DNA of 64,000 bases, taken from positions 62,001 through 126,000 of the forward strand of contig JAOZIH010000002.1 of the NCBI GenBank assembly GCA_026014545.1, written 5' to 3'. The notes under the pieces were generated by a model. It was not told where the DNA came from, did no database searches, and saw nothing but the letters and a program-made list of their open reading frames with translations. Shown one piece after another: positions 50,968 through 59,913 of this stretch (position 1 is the stretch's first letter; each line of letters opens with the position of its first letter). The stretch is from Candidatus Bathyarchaeota archaeon (GTDB taxonomy: Archaea > Thermoproteota > Bathyarchaeia > Bathyarchaeales > Bathycorpusculaceae). Made by a program: the position numbers and the translations under genes.

Positions 50968-51735
50968 ATGAGTGAAGAGCTTTCTTCAATTGATAAAAAT
51001 CTTTTAGCACTCGAACAAGTCACGGCAAGCATCAAAAGACGGAGAACTCCACAAAGAATAGATAATTACTATCGTCTAATTTTGCAAGTAAAAGAAGACT
51101 TGATTAGGCTAAGGAGAAAATTGAGACGATTCACAGCCTTAACTCCTGAAGATGAGACTGACAAGATTGAAGCAAACGACCTGATCGAAGATATGTTAAG
51201 TTGTATCAAGGAAAGAGAATGGGAAATTGACGAAAGCCCGACAGATATTCTTGTTGAAGATGTGAAGAATCTTCGAATAATTTTTGCAGAACTCAGCGGA
51301 AGTCTTCCCGTGGCGCAAATAATGTTTTCAGTAAACTGCGTGAATATTCCTCAGGAAATAGAAGAGGAGTTAAAGCTTGATTTGCAAGAGATACGCACCT
51401 GTTTTTATAGTGATGCTTTTCGATCAGCAATTGCTATGTGCGGCAGAATACTGGAACTATTACTGAGCAGAAAATATTTTGAGACAAGAAACATTGACCC
51501 TCTTGAGGAAAAATGGCCCATTGGTACACTAATCAAGAAATGTTTTGAGGACAACGTTATTAATGATCAAAGTATCGCTCACATGAGTAATTTGATAAAC
51601 AGTTCAAGAATTGCCTCTGTGCATAATAGACATAGAGTTTTCAAACCGTCAAGAGAGGAAACTAAAACTATAATCGAATTTACCATTGGCTTACTTCGAC
51701 GCTTGTATCCTCCATCTGTACCACTTAATGCTTAA
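50968..51735 (+). CDS. HEPN/DUF4145-like protein, second gene of cassette
   Basis: A 255-residue protein. The N-terminal half is helical and charged; the C-terminal half (from about residue 150) has the DUF4145/HEPN-like plan: FRSAIAMCGRILELLLSRKYF, IGTLIKKCFEDNVI and then SSRIASVHNRH, which contains Arg-x4-His as in HEPN ribonucleases. TTGGAG precedes the ATG. Coupled to the winged-helix gene, it could be part of a toxin-antitoxin or defence unit; this is inference. Confidence 0.6.
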   Translation: MSEELSSIDKNLLALEQVTASIKRRRTPQRIDNYYRLILQVKEDLIRLRRKLRRFTALTPEDETDKIEANDLIEDMLSCIKEREWEIDESPTDILVEDVKNLRIIFAELSGSLPVAQIMFSVNCVNIPQEIEEELKLDLQEIRTCFYSDAFRSAIAMCGRILELLLSRKYFETRNIDPLEEKWPIGTLIKKCFEDNVINDQSIAHMSNLINSSRIASVHNRHRVFKPSREETKTIIEFTIGLLRRLYPPSVPLNA

Positions 51736-51973
51736 ATTAATGTTTTGGTGTTGCTTTCTCTGCCTCGCGCCAAACGAACCGCACAAGGCAAAGAATTGAT
51801 AAAGAATAGCTGCATAGGAAGAGCACCATAACAGAAAACTAGAAAATTCTCAGGCTTTCATGACACCAGTTGCTTTTATTTAGCGATGCTTATGAATTGG
51901 CTTTCGTAAAGTTTAATTATGCTCAGCGTGTATGGTGCTTCGTTCCGAAGCTGAATCTGATGGAGGTTAATCT

Positions 51974-52387
51974 TTGAACGTGCCTAAGAAATCAAGAACT
52001 AAGCTAATTATTGTAATAGCCGTCGCGATTATTGTGGTTTTGCTTGTTGCTTATTCAGCGCTTACCTGCACGAGGGTTTTGGTTGATTTTTCAGTCTCAT
52101 TCACCATAGGCGCGGACTCGAGGCATGTGGAGTTTGAAGTTCCATTTCTCCATAAATACGTGAAGGTTGAAGTTTCTGTTCACAGCGGCGGCTCGCTTTG
52201 GACGGCTAAAATCCTAAACGGCGACGATGTATTATGGAGCCACGCGACATCGCAGCGTGAACAGACAACCTACAGCAGCGAATGGATAAGGCTGCCAAGC
52301 GGCCAATACAATTTCACTTTTGCAACCGCCGGCTTGGGCTCTCTAGAAGCAGAAATTAAGCTAACGTCGAAAGGCGGATTCTGGTAA
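51974..52387 (+). CDS. Membrane-anchored small exported protein
   Basis: A 137-residue protein with an N-terminal membrane anchor (about residues 9-30) and a beta-rich extracytoplasmic domain. TTG start at 51974 with GGAGG seven bases upstream. No family recognised. TTTTATTTA about 95 bases upstream could be the promoter. The 238-base gap before it has no other recognisable content. Confidence 0.6.
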   Translation: MNVPKKSRTKLIIVIAVAIIVVLLVAYSALTCTRVLVDFSVSFTIGADSRHVEFEVPFLHKYVKVEVSVHSGGSLWTAKILNGDDVLWSHATSQREQTTYSSEWIRLPSGQYNFTFATAGLGSLEAEIKLTSKGGFW

Positions 52388-52538
52388 AATGAGGCAAAGC
52401 CGCGCGGCACTCAAAAATGGCGAAAACCTAAAAATTAACTCAAAATAGTCTTTTTATGATACAAGCGAATAGGCGGCATTGAAAGTTATCTAAAAAATTT
52501 ATAACTCGTGAATTTTAAACTTAAAGTAATTGATCGCC

Positions 52539-53639
52539 ATGAGCAAAACCACGTTGTTGATGCCGCTTTCTGCTGCTTTACTTCTTGCTTTAGCTTCTGC
52601 CTCAGTTCAAGGCTTTGAAGTAACTGACACCATAATTTTAGAGCGCTTCGGCGGCTATTATGGCCTAGCCTACAACCCCAACAGAGGCGAAATCTTCCTG
52701 ACAAACGGCGACTTCCACCTTGTCTACGTAATCTCTGACAGCACCCACTCCGTAGTTGCCACCATACCCGTAGGTCACATACCATCGGCGATAGTCCATA
52801 ACCCCGAAAAAGGGGAACTGCTAGTAACCAATTTTGGCTCCGACTCGGTGTCAGTCATCTCCGCCAGCGATTACACAGTGACTGCGACAATACCCGTGGG
52901 GCACAGGCCCATGGGCGTAGCCGTTGCGCCGGATAAAAGGAAAATTTTCGTAGCTAACTATGGCTCAGACACAGTATCCATCATATCAGACGACGACCAC
53001 TCGTTAATTGCAGCGATACCCGTGGGGAAAATGCCCTGCACCTTAGCCTACGACTATGCCAAGGGCGCGGTGTTCGTGGGCCATGCTGGCTGCAACCAAG
53101 TCTTAGCAATATCAGCCGACACGCACAGCATTATCGCAAACATAACCGTGGACGGATTGCCCATAAGCCTAGCGCACTGTGCTGATAAAGGCGAAATTTA
53201 TGTAGCCAACCACAACTTCAGTTTAGTGTCAGTAATATCAACAAGCAACTACGCTGTAAAGGCAACCATACCTGTTGGGCAACAGCCAAGCGCCTTAGCC
53301 TATGACGGCGAAAGTGGGCAAATTTTCGTGGCAAACTCACGGTCAAAGTCGGTATCAGTCATATCTACAGAAAACAGCTCTGTCATCGCAACCATACCTT
53401 TAGAGGGCGAACCACAAGGCATATGCTATGACTCTGGCAAAAAAGAGCTCTACGTGGCTTTTTCTGAGAGCAACAGGGTAGCAGTGGTATCCACCTTCTC
53501 GCCCAATTCCACCAGCCCAGCACAAAACAATTCTATCGTGTATCACACGCTCATCGCCGTTTCCGTTTCCCTTGCGCTATTGGCCCTTACAGCGTTACTC
53601 TACAAAAGACTCAGATTAAAGCGCGCATACAATCAATAA
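52539..53639 (+). CDS. YVTN-type beta-propeller surface protein
   Basis: A protein of about 366 residues with a signal peptide, seven imperfect YVTN-like repeats of about 42 residues, each built on VSVIS...ATIPVG...P-x-x-(L/I)AY and (I/V)(F/Y)VAN, and a C-terminal membrane helix with a basic tail. Such propellers are common in archaeal surface layers. The ATG at 52539 is chosen over a TTG at 52530; AATTTATAAC lies about 40 bases upstream. Function unknown, probably a cell-surface binding protein. Confidence 0.8.
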   Translation: MSKTTLLMPLSAALLLALASASVQGFEVTDTIILERFGGYYGLAYNPNRGEIFLTNGDFHLVYVISDSTHSVVATIPVGHIPSAIVHNPEKGELLVTNFGSDSVSVISASDYTVTATIPVGHRPMGVAVAPDKRKIFVANYGSDTVSIISDDDHSLIAAIPVGKMPCTLAYDYAKGAVFVGHAGCNQVLAISADTHSIIANITVDGLPISLAHCADKGEIYVANHNFSLVSVISTSNYAVKATIPVGQQPSALAYDGESGQIFVANSRSKSVSVISTENSSVIATIPLEGEPQGICYDSGKKELYVAFSESNRVAVVSTFSPNSTSPAQNNSIVYHTLIAVSVSLALLALTALLYKRLRLKRAYNQ

Positions 53640-53724
53640 ACAAGTTTGTTAACCAATCAGAGCATCAATTCAGCAACAGCAAAAATAGAAAAAAGGAATG
53701 GGTTAGCACATGTAATTTGCGTTA

Positions 53725-54234
53725 TCAGCTCGGCGGCGGAGGTGGCGGTGGCGGCGGAGGCTGCGTAGCAGCAGCGAATACCTGCTTCACCTGGATCACC
53801 GTAGTTCCCGCCATGCGGTCGGTATATTTCTGGCGCCTGTCAGGTCCAGGCGTAGCAATGCCGATTATCCAGTCCAATAAGAGGAAAAGCCAATAGATTT
53901 TGCTTACGTTGCGAAGGAATGCCTGTCCGAATTGTACTTTGCCGCCATTTGTCATCTGCACTTTTAAGCCCAATATTCTCTTGCCGATGGTAGCGCCCCA
54001 TGCCACATCCAGTATGACAAAGTAGAATAGTTGTATTATGCCAAAGATGAATGGAAGTATAAGCCAAGAGCCGTATCCTATCACCCACCATGCGCCGCTC
54101 CAGAATATTGACCAAAACACGAAGTTCCATATGATATATACTGGAATGCCGATGATTATGCTGTCAATGACTAACGCGAGAAAGCGGTAAAGCCAATGAT
54201 TAAAGTCAATCCCTGAACTACTTTCTGCAGTCAT
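53725..54234 (-). CDS. RDD-family membrane protein with polyproline tail
   Basis: A 169-residue membrane protein of the RDD family. The Arg and Asp markers are seen in WLYRFLALVIDSIIIG and DVAWGATIGKRILGLKVQ, with about three helices. The C-terminus is a run of prolines, perhaps a protein-interaction tail. RDD proteins act in ion or small-molecule movement. Alone on this strand. Confidence 0.75.
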   Translation of the reverse strand: MTAESSSGIDFNHWLYRFLALVIDSIIIGIPVYIIWNFVFWSIFWSGAWWVIGYGSWLILPFIFGIIQLFYFVILDVAWGATIGKRILGLKVQMTNGGKVQFGQAFLRNVSKIYWLFLLLDWIIGIATPGPDRRQKYTDRMAGTTVIQVKQVFAAATQPPPPPPPPPPS

Positions 54235-54392
54235 CCATTTCTCCCTCTGATTGAGGGTTTTTAACGCAAGTTATTATTATGGTTTTCTATCGGCAGGATT
54301 TTGGCGGATAATCACAAAACCACGATGAATTTTTGTCAATAATACTTTAGACATATTAAAGCTTATTAAAACATGAAGCGAAGTATCAATAG

Positions 54393-54749
54393 GTGCCACA
54401 ATTGGAGAAAAATCAGAAAAGTATACCAAAAGACAAATTGATTGGCATGCAAGTTATTGACGCAGAAGGAAACCTAGTCGGCAAAGTTAAAGACGTAAGC
54501 TTCGTCATTGGACAACCAAGCATCTCGCTCAACGTTGAAGACAAAAGCGGCAAAGCCACCGACATCTCCTGGGAAAGAGTGCAAGGTGCAGCAGACTTTA
54601 TCGTCCTTAAGCCCACGCCGCAAACAACAGCGGCGCCTGAGGCTGCAGCGCAATCTGCACAGCCAGTTTGCCCAACCTGCGGAGGCCCATTAACTTATAT
54701 TCAGCAGTATAAACGCTGGTACTGCTATAAAGACCAGAAATACGTTTAA
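54393..54749 (+). CDS. PRC-barrel and zinc-ribbon protein
   Basis: A 118-residue protein. Residues about 14-75 form a PRC-barrel-like beta domain (LIGMQVIDAEGNLVGKVKDV), followed by an Ala/Pro/Gln linker and a C-terminal zinc ribbon (CPTCGGPL ... WYCYKDQKY; one Cys of the second pair appears as Cys-Tyr-Lys, so metal binding may be partial). GTG start with GGTG overlap. PRC-barrels bind RNA or regulators; its role is unknown. Confidence 0.65.
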   Translation: MPQLEKNQKSIPKDKLIGMQVIDAEGNLVGKVKDVSFVIGQPSISLNVEDKSGKATDISWERVQGAADFIVLKPTPQTTAAPEAAAQSAQPVCPTCGGPLTYIQQYKRWYCYKDQKYV

Positions 54750-54792
54750 GCGGCGAAGCAACAATCTAATCTTCCATATTTGAGGAACCTGC

Positions 54793-55527
54793 CTACGTAA
54801 GTAGCTTTAACCTTTTAAGTTCATCTACAGAAATTTTCCCAGAATGCAAAGCCGTGGCAACGAGAACGCCAGCTACGCCAATTTTTTCTAGTTCAATCAA
54901 GTCGTCAATATTGCGTAAACCGCCGCCAACAAATATGTGCCCATGGAAATTCTTCAGCGCATCCTCTATGAAGCGCATGTTAACGCCTTCTCCACTGCCT
55001 ACCCTTGCCAAGTCCAAAACAATAACTTGTGAAGCACCTGCTTCCTGAAGCGCTTGTAAAAGCGCCATTGGTGACATAGGCGCCGCTGTGTCCAAGCGAC
55101 TGAGCACTTGACCGTTCATTAAGTCGAGGCTCACTATCACTTTTTTGTTTCCGAATAAGCGCACGGCTTCAGCTACAAGGTTAATAGTAGGCAAGGTTTC
55201 TGTTCCGATAATAATCTTTGAGGCATGATTCTCCAACAAGCGCTCCGCTTTTTCGAGTTTATCCACGCCAGCGTCAACCATAAGTTCCAGTCCAGTTTCC
55301 TCCGCGATGCCCCTTAAAATTGAGAGATTCATTTTTCCGCCTAATATAGCGTCTAAGTCGGCTACGTAAAGCTCGCTGAAGCCCAGCTTCCTAAATGCGG
55401 CAGCAACATCCAGCGGGTCTGTGGAGGAGCATAAGCGGCTTTTGAGCGGCTGATACTCTTTCCTTTTGCCGCGTACCGCATGAACCACTTTGCCGCCGAG
55501 TATATCGATGACTGGTATAACCTTCAC
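54793..55527 (-). CDS. HisA-like TIM-barrel protein at the methanofuran locus
   Basis: A 244-residue HisA/HisF-fold protein. The start IPVIDILGGKVVHAVRG has the HisA catalytic Asp, VSLDLMNG the second, and VGGGLRN and GVLVATALHSG the C-terminal phosphate-binding loops. No other histidine gene lies nearby; instead it is divergent from mfnB with 137 bases between. HisA-like genes also occur beside the C1-pathway genes of methylotrophs, so a role in methanofuran or related cofactor synthesis is plausible. The alternative is a true HisA. Confidence 0.7.
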   Translation of the reverse strand: MKVIPVIDILGGKVVHAVRGKRKEYQPLKSRLCSSTDPLDVAAAFRKLGFSELYVADLDAILGGKMNLSILRGIAEETGLELMVDAGVDKLEKAERLLENHASKIIIGTETLPTINLVAEAVRLFGNKKVIVSLDLMNGQVLSRLDTAAPMSPMALLQALQEAGASQVIVLDLARVGSGEGVNMRFIEDALKNFHGHIFVGGGLRNIDDLIELEKIGVAGVLVATALHSGKISVDELKRLKLLT

Positions 55528-55664
55528 AGTGCTTGCCTCTACTTAACAATTCCGCTTGCCTATTTAGAAAAAGCTTGCCTTTATTAGCTGCTTCTGGCTA
55601 CAGCAACATCCTTGTGCAGGCGCTGATGACAAAAACTTTAAAGGTTTAGGAATTCCGCTTCAAT

Positions 55665-56420
55665 ATGATTAAATTGAAACTGTTAATAAGCCCAATGAAC
55701 GAAACAGAAGCATTAGAAGCCATCGCCGGCGGCGCCGACATAATCGACGTCAAGAACCCTCGGGAAGGTGCATTAGGCGCCAATTTTCCATGGGTGATAA
55801 AACGCGTCCGCGAACTCGCACCAGCAAACGTTGAAGTAAGCTGCACCATAGGCGAGTTGCCCAACCTTCCCGGCGCGGCGTCGCTGGCTGCTCTCGGTGC
55901 GGCAACAACAGGCGTAAACTACGTCAAAGCCGGGCTCTGCGGGTTGAAGACGCTTGAAGAAGCCGTTTACTTCATGCGCCACATCGTCCGGGCAGTAAAG
56001 GAATTTGATTCTTCAATCAAAGTGGTTGTTGCAGGGTACGCTGACGCTGAAAGAGCCGACGCAATAGACCCGCTGCTTGTGCCCGAAATAGCCTATAAAG
56101 CCCAGGCGGATGTGGCTATGCTTGACACGGCGGTTAAAGATGGCAAACGCCTCTTCGACTTCCTCTCGATGGAGCAGCTTAAGCGATTCGTTGAGGCAGC
56201 GCACAATTACCATTTAGAAGCGGCATTAGCGGGCTCGCTGCGAAAGGAGGACTTGCCTGTTGTTTATGCTTTAGGCGCTGATGTAGCTGGCTTGCGCGGC
56301 GCTGCATGCACACAAAACGACCGCGTCAACGGCAGAATTACAAGAGAAAGAGTCCAGGAGCTTGTTGAGGCAGTTAGACGCGCAGAGGCAAAGGCCGCAC
56401 CAAAGCTCAGGAAGTTTTAA
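55665..56420 (+). CDS. mfnB: (5-formylfuran-3-yl)methyl phosphate synthase MfnB
   Basis: A 251-residue TIM-barrel enzyme of the DUF556 family that makes the furan precursor of methanofuran from two glyceraldehyde-3-phosphate molecules. Key lysines are K30 (DVKNPREGALG, Schiff-base candidate) and K158 (LDTAVKDGK), in the positions known from the methanogen enzyme, with GLRGAACTQNDR near the C-terminus. It starts the mfnB-A-D-F-E run; the next gene starts two bases after its stop. Confidence 0.93.
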   Translation: MIKLKLLISPMNETEALEAIAGGADIIDVKNPREGALGANFPWVIKRVRELAPANVEVSCTIGELPNLPGAASLAALGAATTGVNYVKAGLCGLKTLEEAVYFMRHIVRAVKEFDSSIKVVVAGYADAERADAIDPLLVPEIAYKAQADVAMLDTAVKDGKRLFDFLSMEQLKRFVEAAHNYHLEAALAGSLRKEDLPVVYALGADVAGLRGAACTQNDRVNGRITRERVQELVEAVRRAEAKAAPKLRKF

Positions 56421-56422
56421 TC

Positions 56423-57589
56423 ATGCGGGATAAGGGGCTGAGCCGAAAGGCGGTGCTTGCTGCGCTGAAAAAGTTTCTGGAGCAAGACAGAGGCTATGCG
56501 GACGGCAAAATCCTGTGCTCAATGTGCACTTCACCACACAGTATCGCGCGAACAGCGCACAGATGGTTTTTAAACCCGAATCTCGGGGACGCAGGGCTGT
56601 TCCCAGGAAGCCTAAAGCTGGAAAAAGAAGCTGTTCAGCGTCTCGCGGCGCTACTTAACGGCGAAAACAGCGTTGGCTTCATTGTTTCCGGAGGCACAGA
56701 GGCTAATCTTTTGGCGCTTTGGGCAGCAAGAAACATGGCTTGCGCATGCAATCCTGAGGTTGTTCTGCCGGAGTCTGCGCATTTTTCCTTCAAGAAAATC
56801 TGCAACTTGCTTGGGCTAAAACCTGTCTATGCAAGTTTAGACAGCGCATACCGAGTTAAGCCTTCATCCGTAGAGAAATGCATCACGCGGAACACTGTTG
56901 CCATCGTCGGCACAGCTGGAACAACCGAGCTAGGCACAGTTGACCCAATTGACAAGCTCTCTGCGATTGCCGTGACTCACGGCGTTTATTTGCATGTGGA
57001 CGCAGCCTTCGGCGGCCTAATAATACCATTCCTAAACGACATGGGCTACGAAGCCAAGGAATTTGACTTCCGCTTGGAGGGCGTAAAATCCATCACCGTT
57101 GACCCGCATAAGATGGGTATGACGCCTATTCCCGCAGGCGGCATCCTATTCCGCGACAGCGCAGTTCTGGATTACATCAAGACAGAAACGCCCTATCTAA
57201 CTGAAAAGTGGCAGTACACGTTTGCAGGCACAAGGTCGGGCGCGTCAGCAGCGGCTGCTTGGGCAGTGTTTGAGCACTTAGGCCGCGAAGGCTTCAAAAA
57301 AATAGTCAGGCGATGCATGCGGCTAACCAAGTTTTTGTCCTCGAGGCTTGAGGCTTTAGGCTTTACTCTTGTAGTTCAGCCACAGTTGAACATAGTGGCG
57401 TTTAAAGCCGCAGACACAAAGCAGTTAGTGGAAAAACTTAGGCAGCACGGCTGGCTCGTATCTTACATTCCGCGTCTTGACTGCATCAGAATAGTTATCA
57501 TGCCTCATATAAGAAAAAGGCACTTGGCAGCGTTTTTGAAGGATTTAAGCCACATTGCCCAAGCAGACGCTTCCTCCTTAAAGCCATGA
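56423..57589 (+). CDS. mfnA: L-tyrosine/L-aspartate decarboxylase MfnA
   Basis: A 388-residue group II PLP decarboxylase. The PLP Lys is in VDPHKMGM (about residue 230), the ring-binding Asp in HVDAAFGG, and SGGTEANLLA marks the phosphate loop. It makes tyramine from tyrosine for methanofuran; some archaeal homologues decarboxylate aspartate for coenzyme A. The surrounding mfn genes favour tyrosine. It is spaced 2 bases after mfnB and 12 before mfnD. Confidence 0.93.
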   Translation: MRDKGLSRKAVLAALKKFLEQDRGYADGKILCSMCTSPHSIARTAHRWFLNPNLGDAGLFPGSLKLEKEAVQRLAALLNGENSVGFIVSGGTEANLLALWAARNMACACNPEVVLPESAHFSFKKICNLLGLKPVYASLDSAYRVKPSSVEKCITRNTVAIVGTAGTTELGTVDPIDKLSAIAVTHGVYLHVDAAFGGLIIPFLNDMGYEAKEFDFRLEGVKSITVDPHKMGMTPIPAGGILFRDSAVLDYIKTETPYLTEKWQYTFAGTRSGASAAAAWAVFEHLGREGFKKIVRRCMRLTKFLSSRLEALGFTLVVQPQLNIVAFKAADTKQLVEKLRQHGWLVSYIPRLDCIRIVIMPHIRKRHLAAFLKDLSHIAQADASSLKP

Positions 57590-57601
57590 AGATAAGAGGC
57601 G

Positions 57602-58837
57602 ATGTTCTTGAATGTTCTAGTTTACGAGCATGTTTCCGGCGGAGGCTTCGCTGGCACGCAAGTTCCGCCAAGCGTATTAAGCGAAGGCTTCAGCATGCTG
57701 CGCAGTTTAGTTGCCGATTTCAAAGCCGCTGGACACACTGTAACCACTATGCTTGATTCGCGAATTGCAAAGTTTACTCCGCCTCTTAACGCTGACTGCA
57801 TCGTACCAGTTTTCGCCCAGAAAGAAATCCAAGAGATAATCAGCAAGAACGCGGCTTCAGCTGATGCAGCCTATGTGATTGCGCCGGAATCCGAGGGCGT
57901 GCTGCAGTCGCTTCTGGAAACTGTCGAGAAGACCGGCGTGGCCTCGTTGAACTGCGCTGCTGACGTCATCGGCAAAGTCGCGGACAAGGCGGTTCTCCAC
58001 AAGTTCCTAAGTGAACTGGACGTGCCCCAGCCCGAGACCATGGTTTTTGGCGCGGAAGCATATGCAGAAGAGGTTAAGCGGGCTGTCACGGGCAAGCTGC
58101 GTCTTCCTTTAGTATTCAAACCTTCCTGTGATGTTAGCTGCGGCGGCTTGAGCCTCGCCAGAAATGAGCGGCAAATAGCAGCGGCAGTGGCCAAAATTAG
58201 GCGGGAGTGTGTAAGTAAGCGTTTTCTGGTTCAAGAATTCATCCGCGGAGCTGCCGCCAGCGTCAGCGTAATCTCCACCGGCGGCGAAGCCATGCCCATA
58301 AGCCTAAACTGCCAAGACATCGCCCTTAAAACGCCTGATGGTGCTTCAGTTTATCGTGGCGGTTTGGTGCCTTTCGAACATCCAATGCAGTTTAAGGCGT
58401 TTGCAACAGCGGAAAAAATTGTTAAATCTTTCCCTGGCCTCAGAGGATATGTCGGGGTAGATTTGGTTCTGACCAACGAAGAAGCGTTCGTAATTGAGGT
58501 TAACCCGCGATTAACCACGTCCTACGTTGGGCTGCGGCGTGTTGTCAACTTTAACCCTGCTGAAGCCATCGTAAACGCTGTTTTAAAAAGCGAGTTGCCA
58601 ACCAATGTGCAAGCTTGCGGGCACGTCCTATTTTCAAAGGTGGAACTGCCACCGCCGACGCCGAATATTCTTCAGACAATATATGAGATGAGTGAAGTTG
58701 CTGCTCCGCCTTTCCCGCTTTCAAGCAGCAGCGCATGCGCACTTATTTCCGCTTACGGCATCACAGTGAAAGCGGCGACCGCAAGGTTTCGCGAAGCTAA
58801 AAAGCGCATCCTCAAAGTGGCGCAGGGAGGCGAATAG
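57602..58837 (+). CDS. mfnD: Tyramine-L-glutamate ligase MfnD (ATP-grasp)
   Basis: A 411-residue ATP-grasp ligase. The N-terminal pre-domain begins NVLVYEHVSGGGFAG, a hallmark of this family; the ATP-grasp core includes LVFKPSCDVSCGGLS, FLVQEFIRG and the metal site VIEVNPRLTTSY. It joins glutamate to tyramine via the gamma-carboxyl, an early step in methanofuran side-chain assembly. AAGAGG precedes the ATG. Its TAG stop shares one base with the mfnF GTG start. Confidence 0.92.
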   Translation: MFLNVLVYEHVSGGGFAGTQVPPSVLSEGFSMLRSLVADFKAAGHTVTTMLDSRIAKFTPPLNADCIVPVFAQKEIQEIISKNAASADAAYVIAPESEGVLQSLLETVEKTGVASLNCAADVIGKVADKAVLHKFLSELDVPQPETMVFGAEAYAEEVKRAVTGKLRLPLVFKPSCDVSCGGLSLARNERQIAAAVAKIRRECVSKRFLVQEFIRGAAASVSVISTGGEAMPISLNCQDIALKTPDGASVYRGGLVPFEHPMQFKAFATAEKIVKSFPGLRGYVGVDLVLTNEEAFVIEVNPRLTTSYVGLRRVVNFNPAEAIVNAVLKSELPTNVQACGHVLFSKVELPPPTPNILQTIYEMSEVAAPPFPLSSSSACALISAYGITVKAATARFREAKKRILKVAQGGE

Positions 58838-59913
58838 TGTTGGTCAACGTTATGGGCTTGGACATTGGAGGAGCCAACACCAAAGCGGCTTTCGTACGCG
58901 CCGAAAATGGCGGAGTCGCGGAGCTTAAAACTGCAAGTGAATACTTTCCAGTGTGGAAGGATAAAAGCAAGCTTGTCAGCGTGCTTCTGGAGATGAAGAA
59001 GCGGTTAAGCGGCGCAGCACCGCTTCACGGCGTCGGCTTGACCATGACTGCCGAGCTATCGGATGCTTATGAAACGAAACGGGAAGGCGTCAACCACATC
59101 CTAAAATGCACAGCTGAGGCTTTTGCGGATGTGCCAATCTTCATTTTAGACGTGGACGCCACCTTAAGGCCCATAGACTCCGCGAAAATGGAGCCGCTCC
59201 GTGTAGCCGCAGCTAATTGGGCTGCTACGGGCTGGATGGTTTCTCAGTTAATAAAAACCTGCGTCGTAGTTGACATCGGAAGCACCAGCACCAGCATAAT
59301 CCCCATCGTTAACGGGTGCGTCGCCGCCGCAGGCAAAACTGACCTTGAGAAGCTAATGTGCGGCGAGCTTGTTTACACGGGCACTCTGCGAACCAACATC
59401 GCTGCAATCGCAAGTTCCGTTCCGCTTAGAAATGGTCGCGCGCGGGTTTCATCGGAGCTGTTTGCGCAGTCTGGCGATGTACATCTAATCTTGGGCAACA
59501 TTACGGCTAAGGAGTACACTTCAGAAACTGCGGATGGCCGAGGGAAAACACTGCGAGAAGCCATGGCGCGGCTTGCGCGAGTTATCTGCGCAGACATCGA
59601 GATGCTAACCGAGCAGGAAATACTCCAGATGGCCCGCTACATCTACAGCAAGCAAGTTGAGCAAGTAGCCGACGGGCTAAGCGAGGTTTATTCCCGCGTA
59701 AAAGCTCTTGCAGCAGGCGAAGTTCCAGTCGTCGTTACAGGCATCGGCAAAAACTTTCTTGCACGAGCTGCCGCGGAAAAAATCGGCGCGGACAAAATCA
59801 TCGACCTCGGAGAGTTGCTAAGTGGCGATGCAACCGTGGCTTCGCCTGCCGTAGGCGTCGCATTGATGATGGCAAGCAGACTTGAAAGGAGAGCCGTCAA
59901 ATGGACGCGGTAA
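58837..59913 (+). CDS. mfnF: Methanofuran condensing enzyme MfnF (hydantoinase/oxoprolinase-like)
   Basis: A 358-residue ASKHA-fold protein with GLDIGGANTKAAF at the N-terminus and VVDIGSTSTSIIPI mid-protein, the pattern of the H4MPT-linked C1 transfer pathway protein. In methanogens MfnF couples the diphosphorylated aminomethylfuran to gamma-glutamyltyramine. The GTG start follows GGGAGG by six bases. It overlaps mfnE by 13 bases. Confidence 0.9.
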   Translation: MLVNVMGLDIGGANTKAAFVRAENGGVAELKTASEYFPVWKDKSKLVSVLLEMKKRLSGAAPLHGVGLTMTAELSDAYETKREGVNHILKCTAEAFADVPIFILDVDATLRPIDSAKMEPLRVAAANWAATGWMVSQLIKTCVVVDIGSTSTSIIPIVNGCVAAAGKTDLEKLMCGELVYTGTLRTNIAAIASSVPLRNGRARVSSELFAQSGDVHLILGNITAKEYTSETADGRGKTLREAMARLARVICADIEMLTEQEILQMARYIYSKQVEQVADGLSEVYSRVKALAAGEVPVVVTGIGKNFLARAAAEKIGADKIIDLGELLSGDATVASPAVGVALMMASRLERRAVKWTR

